This document shows, piece after piece, positions 58,021 to 64,000 of a DNA stretch of 64,000 nt (position 1 is its first letter; every line of letters begins with the position of its first letter). The DNA comes from Pseudomonas fluorescens (GTDB taxonomy: Bacteria > Pseudomonadota > Gammaproteobacteria > Pseudomonadales > Pseudomonadaceae). Below the pieces are notes generated by a model. It was given only the letters and a program-made list of their open reading frames with translations, was not told the DNA's origin and searched no databases. Location: assembly GCF_003732425.1 (NCBI RefSeq), contig NZ_MOBX01000015.1:80303-144302 (forward strand), read 5' to 3'. The position numbers and the translations under genes are program-made.

Positions 58021-59385
58021 ATGAACACACAACTCAAACCCACGCTGGGCACCTTGCATCTGTGGGGTATCGCCGTAGGGCTGGTGATTTCCGGGGAGTA
58101 CTTCGGCTGGAGTTATGGCTGGGGCGTGGCCGGGACGCTGGGTTTCCTGGTGACCTCGTTCATGGTCGCGACCATGTACACCTGCTTCATTTTCAGTTTC
58201 ACCGAACTCACCACGGCGATTCCCCATGCCGGCGGGCCGTTTGCCTATAGTCGTCGAGCGTTTGGTGAAAAAGGCGGATTGATCGCCGGGCTGGCGACGC
58301 TGATCGAATTCGTCTTCGCGCCACCGGCCATTGCCCTGGCCATTGGCGCCTACCTGAATGTGCAGTTTCCGGCACTCGATCCGAAGCATGCGGCGGTCGG
58401 CGCTTACATCGTGTTCATGGGGCTGAACATTCTCGGGGTGAAACTGGCGGCGACCTTCGAGTTGGTGGTCTGCGTACTGGCGGTGGCCGAGTTGCTGGTG
58501 TTCATGGGCGTGGTCGCGCCGGCCTTCAGCTTCAGCAACTTCGCACTGAATGGCTGGGCCGGTTCGGATGTGTTCGGTGCGCCAGCGATTGCCGGGATGT
58601 TCGCCGCGATTCCGTTTGCGATCTGGTTTTTCCTGGCGATTGAAGGCGCAGCGATGGCTGCCGAAGAAGCCAAGGATCCGAAACGCACGATTCCAAAGGC
58701 CTACATCAGCGGCATCCTGACGCTGGTGTTTTTGGCCATGGGTGTGATGTTCTTCGCCGGCGGCGTTGGCGACTGGCGCACCCTGGCCAACATCAACGAC
58801 CCACTGCCACAGGCGATGAAAACCGTGGTGGGTGACAACTCCGGCTGGCTGCACATGCTGGTGTGGATCGGCCTGTTCGGTCTGGTCGCCAGTTTCCACG
58901 GCATCATCCTCGGCTACTCGCGGCAGTTCTTCGCCCTCGCCCGTGCCGGTTACCTGCCCGCCTCGCTGGCGAAACTCTCGCGCTTCCAGACGCCGCATCG
59001 CGCCATCATTGTCGGCGGCATCATCGGCATTGCGGCAATTTACAGCGATGGTCTGATCAACCTGGGTGGCATGACCCTGACCGCCGCGATGATCACCATG
59101 GCCGTGTTCGGCGCCATCGTGATGTACATCATGAGCATGCTCAGCCTGTTCAAACTGCGCAAATCGGAACCGAATCTGGAACGCACCTTTCGCGCGCCGT
59201 GCTATCCGTTGATTCCGCTGATTGCCTTGGTGCTGGCGGTGGTTTGTCTGGTGGCGATGGCCTGGTTCAACGCGTTGATCGGGTTGATCTTCCTCGGCTT
59301 CATGGCGGTCGGTTTCGGCTATTTCCTGCTGACCGGGCAACTGCGTGCCAATGCACCGGCCGATGCAATGCTGACGGGTAATTGA
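58021..59385 (+). CDS. eat: ethanolamine permease (APC family)
   Basis: A transporter of 454 residues with about twelve helices. It begins TLGTLHLWGIAVGLVISGEY and FGWSYGWGVAGTLGF, typical of ethanolamine permeases; AEEAKDPKRTIPKAYISG is the amphipathic loop common to APC proteins. It imports ethanolamine as carbon and nitrogen source. The usual partners eutB and eutC (ethanolamine ammonia-lyase) do not follow here; a DUF2897 gene comes instead, so they must lie elsewhere or be absent. GGGAG precedes ATG 58021. Confidence 0.9.
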   Translation: MNTQLKPTLGTLHLWGIAVGLVISGEYFGWSYGWGVAGTLGFLVTSFMVATMYTCFIFSFTELTTAIPHAGGPFAYSRRAFGEKGGLIAGLATLIEFVFAPPAIALAIGAYLNVQFPALDPKHAAVGAYIVFMGLNILGVKLAATFELVVCVLAVAELLVFMGVVAPAFSFSNFALNGWAGSDVFGAPAIAGMFAAIPFAIWFFLAIEGAAMAAEEAKDPKRTIPKAYISGILTLVFLAMGVMFFAGGVGDWRTLANINDPLPQAMKTVVGDNSGWLHMLVWIGLFGLVASFHGIILGYSRQFFALARAGYLPASLAKLSRFQTPHRAIIVGGIIGIAAIYSDGLINLGGMTLTAAMITMAVFGAIVMYIMSMLSLFKLRKSEPNLERTFRAPCYPLIPLIALVLAVVCLVAMAWFNALIGLIFLGFMAVGFGYFLLTGQLRANAPADAMLTGN

Positions 59386-59514
59386 GGGATTTCGGGTGTA
59401 CCGGGTACAAGCGGCCTAGAATGGAACCACTGCGAAGTCACTTCGCTCAAACGTGGTATGCAGCGTCGCACGGCGAAACCCTCGTCCGTCGAACTGCCCT
59501 TAAGGAGAGCCGTT

Positions 59515-59682
59515 ATGCCTTGGTATGCCTGGTTGATTCTGGTGATTGCAATCGGCTCGATCGTCGGCGGATTGATGATGTTGCGTGACACCGCCAACAA
59601 GGTCGATCTGACCGATGAAGAACGCCGGCGCGTTGCTCAACGCAATGCCGAAGCGGACGCCAAAGATGCACAAGACCGTTGA
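59515..59682 (+). CDS. DUF2897 small membrane protein
   Basis: This 55-residue protein has one N-terminal helix (WYAWLILVIAIGSIVGGLMM) and a charged tail (DLTDEERRRVAQRNAEADA), the DUF2897 pattern. AAGGAGAG lies just before ATG 59515. Its position 129 bases after eat is probably not functional linkage, and the function is unknown. Confidence 0.85.
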   Translation: MPWYAWLILVIAIGSIVGGLMMLRDTANKVDLTDEERRRVAQRNAEADAKDAQDR

Positions 59683-59687
59683 ACACT

Positions 59688-59718
59688 ACCCCGCCTTAAT
59701 CGGTGGGGTTTGTGCTTT
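59688..59718 (+). terminator. terminator of the DUF2897 gene
   Basis: ACCCCGCC / GGTGGGGT stem (one G-T pair) with a 6-base loop, followed by a T-rich stretch interrupted by GTGC. Confidence 0.65.
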
Positions 59719-59769
59719 TAATAGCCATTGAACCTATCCGCACGCTTTTAAGAAGTAGAAGTACAGTCA

Positions 59770-59796
59770 CCATCTAATTTTCCTTGGTTAAGATGG
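59770..59796. promoter_or_regulatory. possible TetR-regulator operator
   Basis: CCATCT (59770-59775) and AGATGG (59791-59796) are inverted, 15 bases apart, about 25 bases before the TetR start codon. Only the outer six bases pair. Confidence 0.3.
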
Positions 59797-59820
59797 GGAC
59801 ATTGTTGCGGAGAGTTTCAG

Positions 59821-60375
59821 ATGCGTTATTCGCAGGATCATAAAGCCCAGACTCATAAGCGCATCATCAAGGAGGCTTCGGCACGCTTTCGCAAAGACGG
59901 AATCGGCGCTACAGGCCTGCAACCCCTGATGAAAGCGCTGGGTCTGACCCACGGCGGTTTCTACTCACATTTCAGATCCAAGGACGAGTTGGTCGAGAAA
60001 GCCTTGCAGGAGGCCGGCCAGCAGGTCGACGGGTTATGCGCCGAGATTTTTGCCCAGGACAACCCGCTCCATGCGTTCATAGAGACGTACCTGTCCGAAT
60101 GGCATCAAACATCGCCGCATGAAGGCTGCCCATTGCCGACCATCTCTTCCGAACTTGGCCTGCGCGGACAACCGAGCCCGACCAGCGACGTGGTCCTGAA
60201 TGCACGGCTGGAGCAGATCGAAAACAGCCTCGAAGGCGAAAATAACGCTGACCGCGCCATTGTCATCATGTCGACACTGGTTGGCGCGCTGCTGCTGTCA
60301 CGCAGTGTCGCGGATGCCGAGTTTGCGCAACGCATTCTCGATGTCACCCGCGACCACCTCAAGAACCGGGACTAA
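59821..60375 (+). CDS. TetR-family transcriptional regulator
   Basis: A TetR protein of 184 residues. The HTH is at about 28-47 (GATGLQPLMKALGLTHGGFY, then SHFRSKDELVEKAL). The C-terminal domain has CPLPTISSELGLRG, a motif common in the AefR/YcdC-like group. It converges with the FabF-type gene (4-base overlap). Repression of the neighbouring fabF-SDR pair, or of itself, is a guess from position. Confidence 0.88.
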   Translation: MRYSQDHKAQTHKRIIKEASARFRKDGIGATGLQPLMKALGLTHGGFYSHFRSKDELVEKALQEAGQQVDGLCAEIFAQDNPLHAFIETYLSEWHQTSPHEGCPLPTISSELGLRGQPSPTSDVVLNARLEQIENSLEGENNADRAIVIMSTLVGALLLSRSVADAEFAQRILDVTRDHLKNRD

Positions 60376-61646
60376 GCCTGCCAGCGTTTGAACAACACGC
60401 TGGCATTGACCCCGCCAAACCCGAAACCGTTGGACAGTGCGTACTCAATCGACATCGGCCGCGCTTGGCCATGAACAATATCCACGCCTGCGCTCGCCGG
60501 ATCGGGGTTGTCGAAATTCAGCGTCGGCGGCACCACCTGATCACGAATCGCCAACAATGTGAAAATGGCTTCAAGCCCGCCGGCAGCGCCGAGCAAGTGA
60601 CCGGTGGCTGACTTGGTCGAGGTCACGGCGATTTTATTCTCGGTACCGAACAACGCCTTGATCGCGGCCAACTCACCCAGATCGCCCACTGGGGTCGAAG
60701 TCGCGTGAGCGTTGAGGTGCTGCACCTGACCCGGCTCGATACCCGCCTGGGCCAGTGCCAGCGTCATCGCCCGCCGCGCACCACTGCCATCTTCAGGTCC
60801 GGCCGTCAGGTGATAGGCGTCGGCGCTGGTGCCATAACCGACCAGTTCCGCCAACGGCTTCGCGCCACGCGCCAAGGCATGTTCCAGAGATTCGATCACC
60901 AACAGCCCCGCGCCCTCGCCCATCACGAAACCGTCGCGACCGCTGTCGAACGGCCGTGACGCGCGCTCCGGGGTATCGTTGTAACCGCTCGACAGTGCCC
61001 GCGCCGCCGCAAAACCGGCCAGACTGACGCGGTCGATGCAGGCTTCCGCGCCGCCGCACACGGCAATATCCGCTTCACCGGCGCGGATCAATCGCGCCGC
61101 ATCGCCAATCGCTTGAACACCTGCAGCGCACGCCGTCACCGGTGCGCCCAAAGGACCTTTGAGGCCATGCTGAATGGACACGTGCCCGGCCGCGAGATTG
61201 ACCAGAAACGACGGAATGGTAAACGGTGACAAACGCCGAGGACCGCGACTGTCGGTGGTGCGCACGGCGTCGGCAATCGCACCGAAACCACCGACACCGG
61301 AACCGATGATCGTTGCGGTACGCTCCTGGCTTTCGCTCTCCGACGGATGCCAGTCAGCCTGCTCCAGCGCCTGCCGGGCAGCCTCCATGGCGAACAGAAT
61401 AAAGCGGTCCATCTTCTTCTGTTCCTTGGGTGGCGTGGCGCGATCCGGATCGAAACCTGCTTCAGCGTCCTCTTCCAGCGTCGGCACCGCGCCGCCGACT
61501 CGCGTGGGCAAATCAGCGACCGTTGCCTCAGGCAAGTTACGCAAACCAGAACGCCCGGCCAGCAAACGCTGCCATACGACTTCAAGATCGCTGCCCAAGG
61601 GTGAAACCAGGCCCATGCCCGTGACGACTATTCGACGCGAATCCAT
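60372..61646 (-). CDS. beta-ketoacyl-ACP synthase II-type enzyme (FabF-like)
   Basis: A KAS II protein of 424 residues starting MDSRRIVVTGMGLVSPLG. The catalytic triad is present: Cys in VTACAAGVQAIGD, His in NAHATSTPVGD and His in SATGHLLGAAGG. The first histidine box has Ala where housekeeping FabF has Gly, so it looks like an accessory synthase. There is no acpP or fabG of the main fab cluster next to it; instead a short-chain dehydrogenase lies upstream. It probably extends a special acyl chain. Confidence 0.88.
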   Translation of the reverse strand: MDSRRIVVTGMGLVSPLGSDLEVVWQRLLAGRSGLRNLPEATVADLPTRVGGAVPTLEEDAEAGFDPDRATPPKEQKKMDRFILFAMEAARQALEQADWHPSESESQERTATIIGSGVGGFGAIADAVRTTDSRGPRRLSPFTIPSFLVNLAAGHVSIQHGLKGPLGAPVTACAAGVQAIGDAARLIRAGEADIAVCGGAEACIDRVSLAGFAAARALSSGYNDTPERASRPFDSGRDGFVMGEGAGLLVIESLEHALARGAKPLAELVGYGTSADAYHLTAGPEDGSGARRAMTLALAQAGIEPGQVQHLNAHATSTPVGDLGELAAIKALFGTENKIAVTSTKSATGHLLGAAGGLEAIFTLLAIRDQVVPPTLNFDNPDPASAGVDIVHGQARPMSIEYALSNGFGFGGVNASVLFKRWQA

Positions 61647-61668
61647 ACCGTGGTGACCTCTGATCAAT

Positions 61669-62472
61669 TCAATTGTCGGACTTGTAGCGCTGGGCTGCGG
61701 AACTGCGGGAAAGGTTCGGTGCCATGACATGGCGAGCCGCAACATAGGCGTGCCATTCGCCTGCATCAGGCAGCGAAGGAATGGTGATCAACTCGCCCTG
61801 ATCCAGACCGGCCAGCGCCGCATCGACCATCTCGTCCGCGTCCATGATCATTTCTGCCGGAATGCCACTGGCATCGATACCGGAGCGCTCCCAGATTTCG
61901 GTGCGGGTCACACCCGGCAGCACGGCCTGAATCTGCACGCCGGTGCCTTCAAGCTCAGTGTTCAGTGACTGGGTCAGGCTCAGTACATAAGCTTTGCTGG
62001 CGCTGTAGGTAGCGTTGAAGCGCTCCGGAAACAACGCCACCACCGAGGCGATATTGATGATCGTGCCGCGTCCGGCCTTGGCGAAACTGGCGGCGGCTGC
62101 CGAGGCCAGGCGCGTGACGGCGGTGATGTTCAACTGGATCAGTCGCTCCAATTGGTCCATATCAGCGTTGGCCAGCAATCCGTCCGCCGCCACACCAGCG
62201 TTATTGACCAGCAAGCTGATGCTGGAATCGCTGCGCAGACGTTGTTCGAGTTTGAGTACGTCATCCTTTTGCGTCAGGTCTGCTTTCAGTACTTCGACCT
62301 GAACGCCATGGGCATCACGCAACTGGCTCGCAGCACTTTCCAGACGATCCTTGTCACGGGCAACCAGCAGCAAATCAAAACCACGCGCCGCCAGGCGGTC
62401 AGCGTAAATTGCGCCGATTCCGGACGATGCGCCGGTCACCAGAGCAGTACCTTGAGATTGTGCGGAATTCAT
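61669..62472 (-). CDS. short-chain dehydrogenase/reductase
   Basis: A classical SDR of 267 residues: NAD(P) loop VTGASSGIG, NNAG in LLVNNAGVAADG, catalytic Ser in NIASVVALF and YSASK (Tyr-Lys). RDKDRLE after strand beta2 suggests NADPH preference. It is upstream of the FabF-type gene on the same strand (22-base gap), so they form an operon in which it may reduce the beta-ketoacyl product. A TATAAT box and a palindrome lie upstream. Confidence 0.9.
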   Translation of the reverse strand: MNSAQSQGTALVTGASSGIGAIYADRLAARGFDLLLVARDKDRLESAASQLRDAHGVQVEVLKADLTQKDDVLKLEQRLRSDSSISLLVNNAGVAADGLLANADMDQLERLIQLNITAVTRLASAAAASFAKAGRGTIINIASVVALFPERFNATYSASKAYVLSLTQSLNTELEGTGVQIQAVLPGVTRTEIWERSGIDASGIPAEMIMDADEMVDAALAGLDQGELITIPSLPDAGEWHAYVAARHVMAPNLSRSSAAQRYKSDN

Positions 62473-62504
62473 GAGAATGCTCCTGGAACGTTTGGTGAAG
62501 GAAG

Positions 62505-62549
62505 TTGCCGATGAGGCGTATTGGCTCGACGCATCGGCAAATTATTATA
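62505..62549 (-). promoter_or_regulatory. SDR-fabF promoter -10 and overlapping palindrome
   Basis: The minus strand has TATAAT (62549-62544). Just downstream is a perfect 9-base inverted repeat, TTGCCGATG / CATCGGCAA (62505-62513, 62532-62540), overlapping the likely start point. The position fits a repressor operator. Confidence 0.5.
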
Positions 62550-62640
62550 GGCATAATCTAAACGCAATATGATAGCCGTAATTTCAAATTGTCCGACGGG
62601 TGCCCTCTCCATCACTGCCCGCGGCCATGCGCTGCGCAAG

Positions 62641-62667
62641 TAAAAAAGGCCGGTCAATGACCGGCCC
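62641..62667 (-). terminator. terminator of the comEA-type gene
   Basis: GGCCGGTC / GACCGGCC stem with an AAT loop. On the minus strand six T follow. Confidence 0.92.
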
Positions 62668-62688
62668 CCTTGGCGTTGAACACTCAGC

Positions 62689-63024
62689 TTAGTTGACTTC
62701 CAGCTTGTCGCGATTGCGATCCAGAATCGCCTTGCCGATACCCTTCACTTCCAGCAACTCATCCACCGAGGAGAATGGCCCGTTTGTTTCACGATACGTA
62801 ACAATTGCTTTGGCCTTGGCCTCACCGACTCCCGCCAGTTCCTTTTGTAGCGCTGCCGCGTCGGCAGCGTTGAGATCGACTTTTGCACTTTGGGAAGGTG
62901 CCGCGGCATCCATCACCAAAGGCGCATTGGGTGTCTCCGCTGGCGCAACAGGTGCGGCAATAGCGGCGATCGAGGCGCTGGTGAGGAAAGCGAAAATCAG
63001 AGAGTAGAAGTAACCGGTACGCAT
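62689..63024 (-). CDS. ComEA-type helix-hairpin-helix protein
   Basis: The 111-residue protein has a signal peptide (to about 24) and a helix-hairpin-helix pair in the C-terminal half (VDLNAADAAALQKELAGVGE, then VDELLEVKGIGKAILDRN), which binds DNA in ComEA. It may help DNA uptake in the periplasm, but no other competence gene is nearby. It follows wbpM on the same strand, the arrangement known from the P. aeruginosa O-antigen region. GGAG lies 9 bases before ATG 63024. Confidence 0.9.
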   Translation of the reverse strand: MRTGYFYSLIFAFLTSASIAAIAAPVAPAETPNAPLVMDAAAPSQSAKVDLNAADAAALQKELAGVGEAKAKAIVTYRETNGPFSSVDELLEVKGIGKAILDRNRDKLEVN

Positions 63025-63134
63025 TAGTGACGCTCCATCATCGTTTGAGAAAGCAGCTTTTCCGAAGCTGCTCTCCAAACGTAGGTCATGGTGGAGCGAT
63101 GTCAAAAATGCGTGCGTTACAGGATGTGAAACAA

Positions 63135-64000
63135 TCAGGGCTCGAGACGGCGCTGCTGGTAGATCCAGTCGACGATTTCGCCATCGGGGGTGTAGCCGGA
63201 GACGGTTTCGCGCAGGAGTTGGCGGACGCGGGAGTAGTCGTCCTGCTCAACGGCGATTAGCAAGTCTGCCAAGCGCCCTTTGAGAACGTCCCAAGGGAGG
63301 TAATCTTCGTTGGCACTCATGATCATCGGGTGTTGAGTGGCCGAAACGTTATCGCCGATCAGCAACTCTTCATAAAGCTTTTCACCTGGGCGCAGGCCGG
63401 TGAACTCAATGGAAATATCACCGTGCAGATTTTTCTCAGAACGAATACTCAAACCCGACAAGTGAATCATTTTCTCAGCCAGTTCGACGATTCTAACCGG
63501 CTCGCCCATGTCAAGTACAAACACATCACCGCCCTGTCCCATGGAACCGGCCTGTATGACCAATTGCGCGGCTTCCGGGATAGTCATGAAGTAGCGGGTG
63601 ATTTTGGGGTGAGTTACCGTCAGAGGGCCACCGGATTTGATCTGGCTGTGGAATAGTGGAATTACGGAGCCCGATGAGCCTAATACATTGCCAAAACGAA
63701 CCATCGTGAAACGGGTTTTGTTTACCCGTGAAACATTAGCTTTGTCGTCGAACAAAACGGGAGCAATCTCGCGACTGAGGGCCTGGAGGGTTAACTCGGC
63801 GAGTCGTTTGGTGCTGCCCATGACATTGGTCGGTCTCACCGCCTTGTCAGTGGAGATCAGGACGAAGTTGGCAACACCTGACTGAAGCGCGGCCTGAGCG
63901 GTATTCAGTGTACCAATGACGTTATTGAGTACGCCTTCAGCAATATTGTGCTCAACGATTGGCACGTGCTTGTAAGCGGCGGCGTGATAGACGGTGTCCA
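63135..64000 (-). CDS. wbpM: WbpM-type UDP-sugar 4,6-dehydratase, C-terminal part
   Basis: The frame is open through base 64000 (DTVYHAAAYKHVPIVEHN), so only about the last 287 residues are visible and the membrane-spanning N-terminal half is outside. It has the catalytic region STDKAVRPTNVMGSTKR, the FRFGNVLGSSGSVIPLF-like segment, HPKITRYFMTIPEAAQLV and LRPGEKLYEELL of the WbpM/FlaA1/CapD family. It makes UDP-4-keto-6-deoxy sugars for O-antigen. An O-antigen cluster would be expected beyond the right edge. Confidence 0.93.
   Translation of the reverse strand, partial: DTVYHAAAYKHVPIVEHNIAEGVLNNVIGTLNTAQAALQSGVANFVLISTDKAVRPTNVMGSTKRLAELTLQALSREIAPVLFDDKANVSRVNKTRFTMVRFGNVLGSSGSVIPLFHSQIKSGGPLTVTHPKITRYFMTIPEAAQLVIQAGSMGQGGDVFVLDMGEPVRIVELAEKMIHLSGLSIRSEKNLHGDISIEFTGLRPGEKLYEELLIGDNVSATQHPMIMSANEDYLPWDVLKGRLADLLIAVEQDDYSRVRQLLRETVSGYTPDGEIVDWIYQQRRLEP

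Noticed and set aside
62469..62657. 62-codon minus-strand frame upstream of the SDR
   Set aside because: It overlaps the SDR promoter, TATAAT box and palindrome and has no ribosome site or known family.
1..64000. tRNA, rRNA, prophage or secretion/defence islands
   Set aside because: I saw no cloverleaf-type gene, ribosomal sequence, integrase, toxin-antitoxin pair or restriction enzyme, and coding style is uniform.

Overview
The window reads as chromosome of a Pseudomonas of the fluorescens group. It is GC-rich and nearly all coding. Many gaps hold paired REP elements of the type common in P. fluorescens relatives. The gene order echoes the P. aeruginosa chromosome as I remember it: sagS-ospR-gpx-msrB-alaA-htpX-tpm, deaD, ohrR-ohr, efp-earP, oprI-ldt-tesA, greB, kdpFABCDE, eat, wbpM. 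I found no phage, plasmid, insertion sequence, CRISPR array, tRNA or rRNA. This is mainly core genome, with regulatory DNA as its most interesting content.

Layout. 1-7.9 kb: a c-di-GMP HD-GYP protein open at the left edge, a free-Met-sulfoxide reductase overlapping an AAA ATPase, the hybrid kinase SagS, and a peroxide-repair block (OspR, glutathione peroxidase, MsrB). 8-12.3 kb: alaA, htpX, tpm and a DOPA-dioxygenase-like gene. 12.4-19.3 kb: DEAD-box helicase with a structured leader, crotonase, spermidine-synthase-like protein, type II DAHP synthase, YcaQ-like glycosylase, DUF1127 protein. 19.3-24.4 kb: two LysR regulators, a TSUP transporter, OhrR-Ohr and a secreted esterase. 24.5-28.9 kb: EF-P with its arginine rhamnosyltransferase EarP, a membrane protein, a Gre-like protein, CysB and a universal stress protein. 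29-33.3 kb: 5'-nucleotidase, ketopantoate-reductase-like protein, thioredoxin-like protein, PilZ-like protein, type I DAHP synthase, GNAT protein.

33.3-34 kb is a 640-base stretch without a convincing gene but with hairpins, a terminator and the oprI promoter. 34-43.8 kb: lipoprotein OprI, L,D-transpeptidase, TesA, YbbAP-type ABC exporter, GreB, DoxX, MltF-type transglycosylase, TatD. 43.9-49.3 kb: chemoreceptor, small membrane protein, thioesterase, CHAD protein, lipoprotein, patatin. 49.4-57.6 kb: the complete high-affinity K+ system kdpFABCDE on the minus strand, interrupted by two repeat insertions and preceded by a KdpE-like box. 58-59.7 kb: ethanolamine permease behind a sigma-54 promoter, then a DUF2897 protein. 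59.8-62.5 kb: TetR regulator facing a FabF-type synthase and a short-chain dehydrogenase. 62.7-64 kb: a ComEA-type protein and the 3' part of wbpM, which runs off the right edge.

Themes: oxidative defence (two OhrR-family repressors with different operators, two methionine sulfoxide reductases, a thiol peroxidase), envelope maintenance, and two unlike DAHP synthases feeding aromatic biosynthesis. No clearly new multi-gene system is visible. The best leads are RNA or regulatory: a hairpin enclosing the deaD start codon, an intrinsic terminator in the msrB leader, the structured gap upstream of oprI, and a hairpin that could mask the eat ribosome binding site.
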